Assembly: GCA_031761405.1 (NCBI GenBank)
Contig: JASEVX010000003.1
Coordinates: 70,058,484-70,122,483 of the forward strand
DNA length: 64,000 nt
Direction: 5' to 3'
Source of the DNA: Serripes groenlandicus
Taxonomy: Eukaryota; Mollusca; Bivalvia; Cardiida; Cardiidae
Shown here piece after piece: positions 44,602-56,070 of this stretch. The position numbers and the translations under genes are program-made. Below the pieces are notes generated by a model, which searched no databases, had not been told where the DNA came from, and saw only the letters and a program-made list of their open reading frames with translations. Position 1 is the first letter of the stretch; every line of letters starts with the position of its first letter.

Positions 44602-46033
44602 TTTGTCAACACATCCGAGTTATAACCGCAAGGTCATTATTTATTTTATTATTGAGAAGCTTCTAGCGATTTTGAGACTAAAATTATAATGTATATGCAT
44701 TTGCGTTAATTTAAGACTCAACGTTCATCAACGTGTAATATAGTCCTAGATGTATCTGTTGACAAATAAACTAGAAATGTAGTCTAAATAGGTTTTTGAA
44801 AATTAACCTTGACGGCCCGGTCCCGTTTCGGAGATACAATTAAATTGCAAATACTTTACAAATACCATAATCTAAGCTGACGTGTTTTGACGCATCGAAC
44901 CAGTCTTCTGTAATCAATACTTGAGTTGTCTCCGTCTGTAAAGCTTGGAGGTATAATCCGGCGTCCGAATGTGCATTCGTCCGTCCGTCATGGATTGCAT
45001 GTATTGGTAAACACGTTGTTTCTGTATGGCAGATTTATTTCAAAGTGGTCACAATTATACCCGTGTGATCAGGAGAACGGCAAATTACTAGGTACATAAC
45101 TCTGGTCTGTTTTTTCAGTTATCTCCATTTTTCCTTATTTAGTTCAGCGATTGTCTCAATTAACTTTCATTGTATCAATTTCAAACTTGGTTTGTATGTA
45201 ACTTATGACCTACAGATTTGCAGTGCACCATTACCATAAATTTAGCATGCTGCGTTTGGAGTGTGTATATTTTTGTCTTTCAATGTTCTCCCTTATTATA
45301 TGCAACACATGCGTTCCGTGAAATTCCCTTTTTCGTTAATGAGTGCTTCCCTAAGATTTGTACTTCGTCAAATCTAATCTGTTTTTTAGGTGTAAACTCA
45401 ATTTTTTCATTTCTTCGGTTATTGTCTCAATATATGTCCAATATATCAATTTAAGACTTGGTGTATAGGAAACTCAGAGCTGCAATTGTGCAGTGCAAAA
45501 GAAACATAACTCTATCATGCTTTCGATCGTCTTTCATTTATCAGCATGCTTACAATATACATTGTGGATCTTTAGTGATTTCTGAACTAGATATATTTTA
45601 ATTAAGGGTAGCTGCTCGGGTTTTTTTTGTCAATCTTTTGTCCTTCGATATTTTGTTTATACAAGAAAAGGGTAAAACTTTGACAAATGAGGTATATGTT
45701 ATTGGCAGGCAATATGTGTTGCTTCAAACATTTTTGGTTTGGTTTGTTTAAAGGTCATTGTTTCATTGTTTCAACAATGTTTGTCCATATGATCTATGCC
45801 ATATGTTTTCAATTTACATATGCCCCCTATACCATCAGCGCTTTCAGCGCTTTGATTTACTTAGAAATTCTGGTTAAAGTTTTGCGTTCAACTTCATTAA
45901 GATTCCATATCTCAGTAACTGCTTAATGCATAGCATTGCAATTTAATGCAACTCTACCCAACTTTCAACCCTATGTAAATTACTAAGTTCGATAAATTTA
46001 TCGTGCATTTAATACAAGTAATGGCCCTTTTTT

Positions 46034-47126
46034 GAGATCACCTAGAGCCAAAGGCTCAAGGTGAGCTATTCTGATCACTTTTTGTCCGGCGTCCGTCGTC
46101 CGGCTTCTGTCGTCCTTCGTTAACTTTTAGCTTTAAACATTATCTCCTCCTGAAACGCAAAAACAACTTTCACCAAACATCACAGGAATGTTCCTTTGGT
46201 GGTCCTCTTTCAAAAATTGTTCAAAGATTTAAATTCCATTGAGAACTTTGGTTGCTGTGGCATCAGAAAGGGGACAAAATGTCCAAACTTTAAAAATCTT
46301 CTCCTCCGAATATGCCTGTCAGATTCAAATATAATTTGGCAGAAATGTTCCTTGGGTGACCCTCTATAAAAATTATTCAAGCCATACTAATTGGTCAAAA
46401 ACATGGCAGTCAGGCGGCATCAGAAAAGGGGCAAAATTTGAAAATTCCATTTATATAAAAGTGCTTGTCTGATTTTAAGAAAATATAATACGAATCTTAT
46501 TTTAATGATCCTCTATTTAATTTGTTTTATCCGTTTTGATTGGTTACACAATCATAGCAATCAGGCGTCATCACAAAAGGGGTAAATTGAACTTTTAGCT
46601 ACAAATGACAACCAACTCCTACCATTCCAATATACCAATTTCCACAAAACATCACAGGAATGTTCCTTTGGTGGTCCTCTTTCAAAATTGTTCAAAGATT
46701 TAAATTCCATTGAGAACTTTGGTTGCTGCCGCATCAGAAAGTGAGAAAAATACCCAAATTTTAAAATCCTTTTCCTCCATAATCTTCTTGTCCGATTCCA
46801 AGATAATTTGGTAGAAATGTTCCTTAAGTGACCCTCAAAAAAACTGTTGAAGCCATATTGATTTCGTTGAAAAACAGGGCAGCAAGGCGGCATCAGGAAA
46901 GGTGCAAAATGACAAAAACGTTATAATTCCATTCTTATTAAAGTTCTTGTTAGATTTCAAGATATAAATGGCCTTTACTGATAAGCTGTTTCTTGAGAAG
47001 TGTCCACTCCTTGCAGTTTCATTTGCACTCCTTGATCAAATTTTCCCAGATATTTGCAGTTAAATATTTGCTACTAATTTACTTTCAATTAGGTGATCGA
47101 TTTAGGGCCATCTTGGCCCTCTTGTT
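46034..47126 (+). mobile_element. HB element, AGCTCACC class, copy with GGGCCATCTTGGCCC end
   Basis: 5' hairpin GAGATCACCTAGAGCC with GGCTCAAGGTGAGCT, then TTGTCCGGCGTCCGTCGTCC. The body has two or three diverged units (CACAGGAATGTTCCTTTGG, GATTTAAATTCCATTGAGAA, CTCCTCCGAATATG). 3' end: hairpin GGGCCATCTTGGCCC then TCTTGTT. It interrupts a 175-bp unit between GGCCCTTTTTT and ACTAAGAAATTCTGG. The minus-strand element at 27815 is a relative. Confidence 0.85.
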
Positions 47127-47292
47127 ACTAAGAAATTCTGGTTCAAGTTTTGCGTGCAACTACATTAAGAGTCAATATCTTAGTAACTACTCGATGCATT
47201 ACATTGAAACTTTTTACAACCCTTTCCAACTATCACACCTATGTCAACAATCAAGCAAGATAACTCTATCCAGCAAATGATGGCCCGTTTTT

Positions 47293-47436
47293 AGCTCGAC
47301 TATGCGAAGAATATGTGAGCTATACTAATTCCCCTTGCGTCAGCGTCTATGTCACACTTTAGTTAAGGTTTTGCATGCAAGTACTTATATATACTACATC
47401 ATAACATGTATTGCATTGAAACTTTCTACAACCCTA
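47293..47436 (+). mobile_element. HB-type head joined to a 175-bp unit
   Basis: After GGCCCGTTTTT comes AGCTCGACTATGCGAAG with ATATGTGAGCTATAC (weak hairpin AGCTC/GAGCT), CCTTGCGTCAGCGTC and then the 175-bp unit sequence. This joins an HB-like 5' end to the host repeat. Confidence 0.5.
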
Positions 47437-47450
47437 CCCAACAATCAGAC

Positions 47451-47715
47451 CCGGCCGGGTAGCTCAATTGGTAGCGTATCTGACTCGTGATCTGGAGGTC
47501 ATGGGTTCGATACCCGGTTGCGGCGACATTCTTTCGGGCGATGTTTTCCATTGCCTCTCACCTCTGATCTATGTGAGAAAGTAGTCAGTGGCTTCGAAAG
47601 AATGTTGTGTAAGTACTGGTGTGGGAAAGCCAGGAAAACATGGGTAGGTGCACTGACCGCCGTGATATGACCAAAGCTGTTGAAAGCGGCGTTAAACTCC
47701 AAACAAACAAACAAA
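47451..47715 (+). mobile_element. Full-length GGCGTTAAAC-tail SINE with target duplication
   Basis: 265 bp. tRNA-like head: GGGTAGCTCAATTGGTAGCG (A box) and GGGTTCGATACCCGG (B box), loop sequence around CTCGTGA. The body has CATTCTTTCGGGCGATG, CTATGTGAGAAAGTAGTCAG and GACCGCCGTGATATGACC; tail AAGCGGCGTTAAACTCC then AAAC repeats. A 14-bp duplication flanks it (CCCAACAATCAGAC at 47437-47450, CCCAACAATCACAC at 47716-47729), inside a 175-bp unit. Confidence 0.9.
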
Positions 47716-48090
47716 CCCAACAATCACACCTATGTAGATTATCAAGTTAGATATCCTGCATATTATGCAAGTTATGGCCCTGTTTTTACTTACAAATTAG
47801 AGTCAATATCTCAGTATTTACTTGATGCATTGCATTTAAACTTTAGACTACCCTACCCAACTATCACACCTATGTAGATTATTAAGTTAGATAACTCTAT
47901 CCTGCATTTAATGCAAGTAATGGCCTTTTATTTACTAAGAAATTTTGGTTAAAGTTTTGCGTGCAACTACATTTAGAGTCAATATCTTTAAAACTTTTTA
48001 CACATTGAAACCTTTTACAACCCTTTCCAACTATCACACCTATGTAAACAATCAAGCAAGATAACTCTATCCAGCACATTATGGCTTTTT

Positions 48091-49111
48091 ATGCCCCCCG
48101 GAATCTCCGATTCGGTGGGCATCTAGTTTTTGGCCTGTCTGCACGTCTGTCTGCACGTCTGTCTGTCTGCACAAACAAACCTTTAACCTTGACCACTTCT
48201 TTTGAACCATAACAGGTACGGCTACCATATTTCACATGTGTATTCCTTGTGACATGACCTTTCTGTCAGTACCAACATTTTTGACCTTGCGACCTTCACC
48301 TTTGACCTAGATGTTGCCATTCTCGAAAAAAAAAACTTTAACCTTGGCCATTTCTTTTGAACCATAACAGGTACGGCTACCATATTTCACATGTGTATTC
48401 CTTGTGACATGACCTTTCTGTCAGTACCAACATTTTTGACCTTGCGACCTTGACCTTTGACCTAGATGCTCGAAAAAACCTTTAACCTTGGCCATTACTT
48501 TTGAACCATAACAGGTACGGCTACCATATTTCACATGTGTATTCCTTGTGACATGACCTTTCTGTCAGTACCAACATTTTTCACCTTGCGACCTTGACAT
48601 TTGACCTAGATGTTGCCATTCTCGATACAAACTTTAACCTTCACCACTACTTTTGAACCATAACAGGTACGGCTACCATATTTTACATGTGTATACCTTG
48701 TGACATGACCTTTCTGTCAGTACCAACATTTTCACCTTGCGACCTTGACCTTTGACCTAGATGTTGCCATTCTCGAAAAAAACCTTTAACCTTGACCACT
48801 ACTTTTGAACCATAACAGGTATGGCTACCATATTTCACATGTGTATATCTTGTGACATGACCTTTCTGTCAGTACCAAAATTTTTGACCTTGCAGCCTTG
48901 ACCTTTGACCTAAATGTTGCCATTCTCGAAAAAAACCTTTAACCTTGACCACTACTTTTGAACCATAACAGGTACGGCTACCATATTTCACATGTGTATT
49001 CCTTGTGACATGACCTTTCTGTCAGTACCAACATTTTTGACCTGGCGACCTTAACCTTTGACCTAGATGTTGCCATTCGGGGGCATCAGTGTTTCACAAA
49101 CACATCTTGTT
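48091..49111 (+). mobile_element. HB element, ATGCCCCC class, copy 2
   Basis: 5' hairpin ATGCCCCCCGGAATC with GATTCGGTGGGCAT, GTCTGCACGTCTGTCTGC patch, about six units of the same repeat as at 41480, 3' end CAGTGTTTCACAAACACATC then TTGT. It interrupts a 175-bp unit between ATGGCTTTTT and TTTACTTATTATTTTATTC. Confidence 0.85.
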
Positions 49112-50309
49112 TTTACTTATTATTTTATTCTAGTTAAAGTTTTGGGTGCATCTAAGTTCATAGTCCATATCTCAGTATCTACTTGATACATTGCATTGAT
49201 AATTTATAGAACCCTTCCCAACTATCACAACTGTGTAGATTATCCAGATAGATAACTCTGTCCTGCATTTTATGCAAGTTATGGCCCTTTTTTAACTTCG
49301 AAAATCTGGTTAAATTTTGCGTGCAACTAAATTAAGAGTCCACATCTCAGTATTTACTTGATGCATTACATTGAAACTTTCAAGAATGCTTCCCAACTAC
49401 CACACTTATGAAAATAATCAAGTTTGATAACTCTATCCAGCATTTAATACAAATTATGACCTTACTTTACTTAGAAAATCTGGTTAAAGTTTGCGTGCAA
49501 CTAAATTAAGAGTCCATATCTCAATATTTACTTGATGCATTGCATTTACACTTTATACAACCCTACCCAACTATCACACCTATGTTGAATATTAAGATAG
49601 ATAACTCTGTCCTGAATTTTATGCAAGTTATTGCCCTTTTTTAACTTCGAAATTCTGGTTAAAGTTTTGGGTGCAACTAAATTAAGAGTCCATATCTCAA
49701 TATTTACTTGATGCATTGCATTTACACTTTATACAACCCTACCCAACTATCACACCTATGTTGATTATTAAGATAGATCATTCTGTCCTGCATTTTATGC
49801 AAGTTATGGCCCTTTTTTAACTTCGAAATTCAGGTTAAATGTTTGCGTGCAACTAAATTAAGAGTCCATATCTCAGTATTTACTTGATGCATTACATTGA
49901 AACTTTTAAGAATGCCTCCCAACTACCACACCTATGGAAAAAATTAAGTTTGATAACTATATTCTGCATTTAATACAAATTATGACCTTACTTTACTTAG
50001 AAATTCTGGTTAAAGTTTTGCGTGCAACTAAATTAAGAGTCCATATCTCAGTAATTACTTGATGCATTGCATTTAAACTAAAGAAGATCCCTTGCCAACT
50101 ATCACACCTATGTATCTTATCAAGTAAGATAAATCTTGGCCCTTTCTTTACTTAGAAATTCTGGTTAAAGTGTTGCATACAATTACATTAAGAGACTGCT
50201 TGACGCATTGCATTGAAACTTCATAAGCCCTTCCCAACCATCACACCTATGTAAACAATCAATAACTATAACGCTCTCAAGCGTATAATGCAAACTATGG
50301 CCCTTTTTT

Positions 50310-50886
50310 AGCTCACCTGAGCACAAAGTGCTCAAGATGAGTTATTGTGATCGCCTTTTGCCCGGCATCCGTCGTCCGGCATGCGTCAACATCTTCTCCT
50401 TAGTAACCAGTGGGTCAATTGAGATGAAACTTCACAAAAAGCATCCTCTCAATGACCTCACCAGAGAATTCCTTCAATTTTTTGGGATCCATGCAAAATT
50501 CTGGTTTCCATGGCAACGAAACGAAAACAACTTTAAAATTCTTCTTCTCCCAAACTGGTCGGCAGATTTTCAAATAATGTTGAAGAAATGTTTCTTGGAT
50601 GAACCTCTATCAGATTCTTTCAAGCCATGTTGATTGGTCGAAAAACATGGCCGCCAGGGACGGGGCTATTTTGCCTTATATGGCTATAGTGAAAACTTAA
50701 AAAATCTTCTCCTCTGAAAGTGTCTGGCCGATTTTCAAATAATATTGTAGAAATAATTCTAGGGTGACCCTTTATTAGATTCCATCAACCAAGTTGATTG
50801 GTCGAAAAACTATGGCCGCCACGCTTATATGGCTAAAGTGAAAACAAATAAAATCAGGTAAGTGATCCCATCATGGCCCTCTTGTT
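50310..50886 (+). mobile_element. HB element, AGCTCACC class, short copy
   Basis: 5' hairpin AGCTCACCTGAGC with GTGCTCAAGATGAGTT, then TTGCCCGGCATCCGTCGTCC. Body GGGTCAATTGAGATGAAACT, TTCTTCTCCCAAACTGG and ACATGGCCGCCAGGGACGG. 3' end ATCCCATCATGGCCCTCTTG then TTT. Left flank GGCCCTTTTTT of a 175-bp unit; the right flank resumes in the same unit after a loss of about 30 bp. Confidence 0.8.
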
Positions 50887-51186
50887 TACTACATTAAGAG
50901 TCCATATCTCAGTAACTACTGGAAGCATTGTATTGAAACTTTATACAACCCTTCCAAATTTCACAACTATATACACAACCAAATAAAATAACTCTATCCT
51001 GCATATGATGCAAATGATTGCCCTTTTCTACGAAAATTAACCCCCTTTTAGCAATTCTGGGCTCTGAACGAAACACTCACAATGAATGAAACAATCCAAT
51101 CAAATAAATGCTTCGCTCATTGAGCAAGTGCAACAATTTACTCGGTAATATTTTTACAAAACTACTTTTGATCGAAACATTTTTTT

Positions 51187-51915
51187 AGTCAGCCAGTCGA
51201 GCTTATGTCATGGTGCGTGCGTCAACTTTTTGCATCAAACAACTTCTCCTCCCTAACCACTTGGCCAATTTGGATGAAACTTCATAGGGAGCATCCTCTC
51301 AGTGTCCTCTACTAAATTCTTTTATTTTTTTTGGATCAATGCAAAAGTTTGGTTTCTATGGCAAACGAAAGAAAAAAATAGTGCAAACTTAAAAAATATC
51401 CGAAAGTGTTGGTCCGATTTCCTAATAATTTTGTAGAAGTGTTCCTTGGGTGACCCTCTATTAGATTCCTTCACGCAATGTTGATTAATTGAAAAACATG
51501 GCCGCCAGGGGCAGGGCTGTTTTGTCTAATGTGGATTTAGTGAAAATTTAAAAAAAATTCTCCTCCGAAAGTATCTGGCCGATTTTCAAATAATTTTGTA
51601 GAAATGTTCCTTGGGTGACTCTCTATCAGATTCCACCAAGCCATGTTGATTGGTCTTAAAATATGGCTGCCAGGGGGCGGGGCTGTTAGCCTTATATTGA
51701 CTTTATTGAACACTTAAAAAATCTTCTCCTCCGAAAGTGTAGGGCCGATTTTCAAATAATTTCGCAGAAATGTTTCTTGTGTGTCACTCTATGAGATTCC
51801 TTCAAGCCATGATGATTGGTAAAAAAAACATGGCCGCCAGGGGACGGGGCTGTTTGGAGATTTAATTTTTGCCTAATGGCAGTGGAGCGATACTGGACCT
51901 CTTGGGCCTCGTGTT
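51187..51915 (+). mobile_element. HB element, GTCATGG class
   Basis: Head after a T-run: AGTCAGCCAGTCGAGC, TTATGTCATGGTGCGTGCG. The body has three units of about 165 bp (TTCTCCTCCGAAAGTATCTG, TTTTGTAGAAATGTTCCTTG, CATGGCTGCCAGGGGGCGG). 3' end GGCAGTGGAGCGATACTGG, ACCTCTTGGGCCTCGTGTT. The same ending is seen at 61000-61054. Confidence 0.75.
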
Positions 51916-52220
51916 AAATAATTTTGTAGTAATGTTTCTTGGGTGACCCTCTTTTAGATTCATTGAAGCCTTCAAGTTGATTCGTCAAAAACATGGTCAC
52001 TAGGGGGCGGGGCTGTTTTGCCTTCTATGGCTATAGTGAAAGCTTGAAAAATCTTCTCCTCCAAAAGTGTCTGGCAGATTTTTGAATAATTTTGTAGAAA
52101 TGTTTCTTGGATGACCCTCTTTGAGATTCCTTCCAGCCATGGTTATTGGTAAACAAAAAAAAATGGCCGCCCGGAGGCAGGACTGTTTTGCCTTATATGG
52201 CTAAAGTGAAAAAAAAAAAA
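51916..52220 (+). mobile_element. HB body fragment ending in poly-A
   Basis: Two units of the AATAATTTTGTAGTAATG / GGGGGCGGGGCTGTTTTGCC repeat of the AGCTCACC class, cut off at GTGAAAAAAAAAA. The element at 51187 probably interrupts it. Confidence 0.6.
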
Positions 52221-52251
52221 AAAAAATTGTCATGAGAAAGAAACGAGTTAT

Positions 52252-52395
52252 TTCACCCGATAAAACGCATTCGAGTGACATGTTTCTTATATCATCGGGT
52301 GAAATATGTCACGACTATTATATAGAGATTAGTTACGTTTATTCTGATTTCACCCGATAAAACCCATTCGAGTGACATATTTCTAATATCATTGG
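52252..52395. repeat. 95-bp imperfect tandem duplication
   Basis: TTTCACCCGATAAAAC starts at 52252 and 52347, followed in both by CATTCGAGTGACAT and TTCTTATATCAT or TTCTAATATCAT. In the first unit TTTCACCCGAT recurs in inverse as ATCGGGTGAAAT. Confidence 0.8.
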
Positions 52396-52837
52396 AATAC
52401 ACGTAATTAATCTGTTTATTATATGCCTTCAATCTATTTTGAAATGATTGAAAATTGAAATTAGCGGTAGAATCGGGAGGAGCAATGACACAAGAATCCA
52501 CGCTCACATGACCCAGTAATCCCGCATGAATACACATGTACCAGTTAAATTTAAAAACAAATCGCCATGTTGTGTTTTTAGCTCACCTGTGCAAGTAATG
52601 CTCACATTTTGTCCGGCGTCTGTCCGACGTGCGTCGTCAACAATTGCCTTGTTAACACCCAACAGGCTACATTTTGCATCCGATCTTCATGAAAATTTAT
52701 CAGAACATTCATCTCCATCAAATCTTGGACAAGTTCGCAACTGGGCCATATGATGTCGAAAACTAGGTCAAATTGAATGAAAATCTTGTTAACACTCTGG
52801 AGGCCTCATTTTTTACTTGAGCATGTTGAAACTTTAT

Positions 52838-53654
52838 TATACCTCCTTCGAAGAAGAGGGGTATATTGCTTTGCACATGTCTGTCGGTCGGTCCGTCGGT
52901 CCGTCTGTAGACCAAAGCTTGTCCGAGTGATAACTCAACAATGTCTAAACCTATGGTCCTCAAACTTGACTTGGGGGTTGGGCCTGACCAGGAGATGAAC
53001 CCTATTTCTTTTGAGGTCATTGGGTCAAAGGTCAAGGTCACACTGACCTTGAACACAAAAACCCTTTTTAAGCTTGTCCGAGTAATAACTCAACAATGCC
53101 TGGACCTATGGTCCTCAAAAGTGACTTGGAGGTTGGGCCTGACCAGTAGATGAACCCTATTTATTTTGAGGTCATTTGGTCAAAGGTCAAGGTCACAGTG
53201 ACCTTAAACACAAAAACCCTTTTTAAGCTTGTCCGAGTGATAACTCAACATTGCCTGGACCTATGGTCCTCAATCTTGACTTGAAGGTTGGGCCTGACCA
53301 GTAGATGAACCCTATTTATTTTGAGGTCATTGGGTCAAAGGTCAAGGTCACAGTGACCTTGAACACAAAAACCCTTTTTAAGCTTGTCCGAGTGATAACT
53401 CAACAGTGCCTAACCTGGAGGATACATAATATCTGCAAATATCAGTCATCATCATAATGGGATTAAGAACTGTACCTACTATCCTCAAACTTTGAATGAA
53501 CATTGTTCATAATCTTAAAACTGACTCATAGACATCCAATGTGAAATGACAAATCAACTGGCATTTCGGTCCATGCAAATTTTACTCAATTGTCCTAATA
53601 TTCCTGATAACATGGCGCTCAGGGGGGGCATAATGTTTGACAAACATCTCTTGT
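52838..53654 (+). mobile_element. HB element, ATACC class, nested
   Basis: 5' hairpin ATACCTCCTTCG with GAAGAGGGGTAT, patch CTGTCGGTCGGTCCGTCGGT. The body is three units of 155 bp starting AAGCTTGTCCGAGTGATAAC (52915, 53070, 53225, partial at 53380) with TGGTCCTCAAACTTGACTTG and CAAAGGTCAAGGTCACAGTG. 3' hairpin TGTTTGACAAACA then TCTCTTGTT. Flanks GAAACTTTAT and AGAATGTTTGTCTTGATG join to the normal sequence of the host unit, so both ends are fixed to within a base or two. Confidence 0.9.
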
Positions 53655-53907
53655 TAGAATGTTTGTCTTGATGATTTGTAGCTCAAGCTAGAATATGGGT
53701 CATGTTATGTCAAAAAGAAGGCCACTAGGTCAAATTGAAGGAAAATATTGTTAACACTCTGGAGGCCGCAATTTTTGAAATTTTGTCAGAATGTTTTTCT
53801 TTATAATTTCTTGGTCAAGTTTGAATATGGGTTATATTGCGTCAGAAACTAGTTCACTAGGCCAAATTGAGAGAAAATTTTGTAAACACTGTAGAAGCCG
53901 CATTTTT

Positions 53908-55145
53908 AGCTCACCTGAGCTTTGCTCAAGGTGAGTTATTGTGATCGCCTTTTGTCCGGCGTCCGTCGTCCGTCGTGCGTCAACTTCTTCTCCTCAGTAA
54001 CTAGTGGGTCAATTGGGATGAAACTTCACAGAAAGCATCATCTCAATGACCTCACCAGATTTCCTTCAAATTTTTGGGATCCATGCAGAATTCTGAAAAA
54101 AACTTCAAAATTCTTCTTCTCCCAAACTGGTTGGCAGATTTTCAAATAATTGTGTAGAAATGTTCCTTGGATGACCTTCTATCAGATTCCTTCAAGCCAT
54201 GTTGATTGGTCGAAAAACATGGCCGCCAGGGGGGGGCGGGGCGATTTTGCCTTATATGGCTATAGTGAAAACTTAAAAAATCTTCTCCTCCGAAAGTGTC
54301 AGGCCGATTTTCAAATAATTTTGTAGAAATGTTCCTTGGATGACCCTCTATCAGATTCCTTCAAGTCATGTTGATTGGTCGAAAAACATTGCCGCCAGGG
54401 GAGCTGGGCTATTTTGCCTTATATGGCTATAGTGAAAACTTAAAAAATCTTCTCCTCCGAAAGTGTCAGGCCGATTTTCAAATAATTTTGTAGAAATGTT
54501 CCTTAAGTGACCCTCTATCAGATTCCTTAAAGCCATGTTGAATGGTCAAAAAACATGGCCGCCAGTGGGCAGGGCTATTTTGCCTTATATGGCTATAGTG
54601 AAAACTTAAAAAATCTTCTTCTCCGAAACTGGTTGGCAGATTTTCAAATAATTTTGTAGAAATGCTCCTTGGATGACCCTCTATCAGATTCCTTCAAGCC
54701 ATATTGATTGGTTGAAAAACATGGCCGCCAGGGGGGTGGGGCTATTTTGCCTTATATGGCTATAGTGAAAACTTAAAAAAATCTCCTCCTTCGAAAGTGT
54801 CAGGCCGATTTCCAAATAATTTTGTAGAAATGTTCCTTGGATGACAGACCCTCTATCAGATTCCTTCAAGCCATGTTGATTGGTCGAAAAACATGGCCGC
54901 CAGGGGGGCGGGGCTATTTTGCTTTATATGGCTATAGTGAAAACTTAAAAAATCTTCTCCTCCGAAAGTGTCAGGCCGATTTTCAAATTTTTTTGTAGAA
55001 ATGTTCCTAGAGTGACCCGCTATCAGATTCCTTCAAGCCAAGTTGATTGGTCTGAAACTATGGCGGCCAGGGGGCGGGGCTTATATAGCCAAAGTGAAGA
55101 AAAAAAATCAGGTGAGCGATCCAGGGCCATCATGGCCCTCTTGTT
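53908..55145 (+). mobile_element. HB element, AGCTCACC class with 168-bp units, nested
   Basis: 5' hairpin AGCTCACCTGAGC with TGCTCAAGGTGAGTT, then TTGTCCGGCGTCCGTCGTCC. About six units of 160-172 bp (TCTTCTCCTCCGAAAGTGTC, AATAATTTTGTAGAAATG, ATTGGTCGAAAAACATGGCC, GGGCGGGGCTATTTTGCC). 3' end GGTGAGCGATCCA, hairpin GGGCCATCATGGCCC, TCTTGTT. The left flank GAAGCCGCATTTTT and right flank TAGCCTCAGCAGCTTAAATT form an uninterrupted sequence at 55391-55420. Confidence 0.9.
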
Positions 55146-55994
55146 TAGCCTCAGCAGCTTAAATTTGGTCTGAATTTTGTTTATCTGATTGAATATGGGT
55201 CATGCTGGGTCAAAAACAAGGTCACTAGGCCAAATTGAAGGAAAATATTGTTAACACTCTGGAGGCCGCAATTTTTGAAATTTTGTCAGAATGTTCTTTA
55301 TAATATCTTGGTCAAGTTTGAATATGGGTTATATTGCGTCAGAAACTAGTTCACTAGGCCAAATTGAAGGGAAATTTTGTTAACACTATAGAAGCCGCAT
55401 TTTTTAGCCTCAGCAGCTTAAATTTGGTCTGAATTTTGTTTATCTGATTGAATATGGGTCATGCTGGGTCAAAAACAAGGTCACTAGGCCAAATTGAAGG
55501 AAAATCTTGTTAACACTCTGGAGGCAGCATATTTTGCTTAAGCAGTTTGAAATTTTGTCGGAATCTTTGTCGTCAAGTTCAGAATGGAAGGAACATTTTG
55601 TTACACTGTAGAAGCCGCACATTTTGCTTCAGCATATTAACATTTGGTCAGAATAATATCTTAATGATATCTAGGCCTAATCGGTCATGCCGGGTCAAAA
55701 ACAAGGTCACTTAGCCAAATTGAAGGAAAATCTTGTTTACACTATGGAAGCCGAATTTTTGGCTTCAGCAATTTTAAATTTTGAATGTTTGTCTGTATTA
55801 TATCTAGGTCAAGTTCGAATATGGGTCATATCGGTTTTGAAACTTGGTTAAAAAGGCCAAATTGAAGGGAAATCTTGTTAACACTCTGGATGCTGCATTT
55901 ATAACTTGCGCATGTTGAAACTTTATCAGAATGTTCGTCTTGATGATATGTAGGCTTAGTTTGAATATCTATCATTCTACATGTTTAGAAATCG

Positions 55995-56070
55995 AATTTT
56001 TAATATCAAAAAATGGTATTCCTGATATCAAAAATTCGAATCTATTTTTTGATATCAGGAATTCCATTTT
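55995..56070. repeat. GATATC palindrome array, left part
   Basis: CCTGATATCAAAAATTCGAA and TTTTTTGATATCAGGAATTC form a hairpin; same dyads as 56445-56790, from which it is separated by the HB element at 56071. Confidence 0.8.

Larger units (their letters stand above)
42973..45855. mobile_element. Composite insertion between two halves of a 175-bp unit
   Basis: The 175-bp unit breaks after ATGGCCATTTTT and resumes at TTACTTAGAAATTCTGG. The right edge has a small hairpin AGCGCTTTCAGCGCT then TTGAT, in the position of the usual 3' hairpin plus CTTGTT. The inside is mixed. It holds MITE-B relics (about 43300-43434 and 43690-43812), a SINE (44381-44601) and a GTCCG patch (TAATCCGGCGTCCGAATG, GTCCGTCCGTCATGG) at about 44950. 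Repeats of GAGCAATTCCTCCTTTTCA are also seen at 43528 and 43888. Confidence 0.5.
41356..51020 (+). repeat. 175-bp tandem-repeat host block, interrupted by HB elements
   Basis: The unit reads ACTTAGAAATTCTGG, GTTTTGCGTGCAACTA, AAGAGTCCATATCTCAGTA, TTGATGCATTGCATTGAAAC, CAACTATCACACCTATGTA, ATAACTCTATCCTGCATTT and GCAAGTTATGGCCCTTTTTT. Uninterrupted units follow one another at 49111-50309 (spacing 172-177 bp). Elsewhere single units are separated by insertions at 41480-42787, 42973-45855, 46034-47126, 48091-49111 and 50310-50886, all in the closing T-run. A head at 47293 (AGCTCGACTATGCG, ATATGTGAGCTAT, TTGCGTCAGCGTC) joined to this unit suggests that the repeat itself is the body of an HB element. 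Confidence 0.85.
52580..55990 (+). mobile_element. HB element, AGCTCACC class with 145-bp units, carrying two nested HB elements
   Basis: Head AGCTCACCTGTGCAAG with ATGCTCACATTTTGTCCG and CGTCTGTCCGACGTGCG. The body has units CTTGTTAACACTCTGGAGGC, GTTGAAACTTTATCAGAATG, TCAAGTTCGAATATGGGTCA and ACTAGGTCACTAGGCCAAAT. It is interrupted at 52838-53654 and 53908-55145 and fades out at about 55990 without a 3' hairpin. Same family as 58374-59875. Confidence 0.8.

Noticed and set aside
47451..47525. Functional tRNA gene
   Set aside because: A and B boxes are present, but the sequence continues into a SINE body with a GGCGTTAAAC tail and is flanked by a target duplication.
41480..49111. ATGCCCCC class as a cut-and-paste MITE with inverted ends
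   Set aside because: The GGGGGGGCAT near the 3' end could pair with the 5' ATGCCCCC, but it lies inside the 3' hairpin end and no target duplication is visible; the hairpin model fits the flanks better.
52763..53153. Open frames in the 155-bp units
   Set aside because: The 155-bp period is not a multiple of three, so no continuous repeat protein can be encoded.
50328..54149. Frames of 70-101 codons repeated in HB elements
   Set aside because: They recur only because the element bodies recur; they are interrupted differently in each copy and have no domain.
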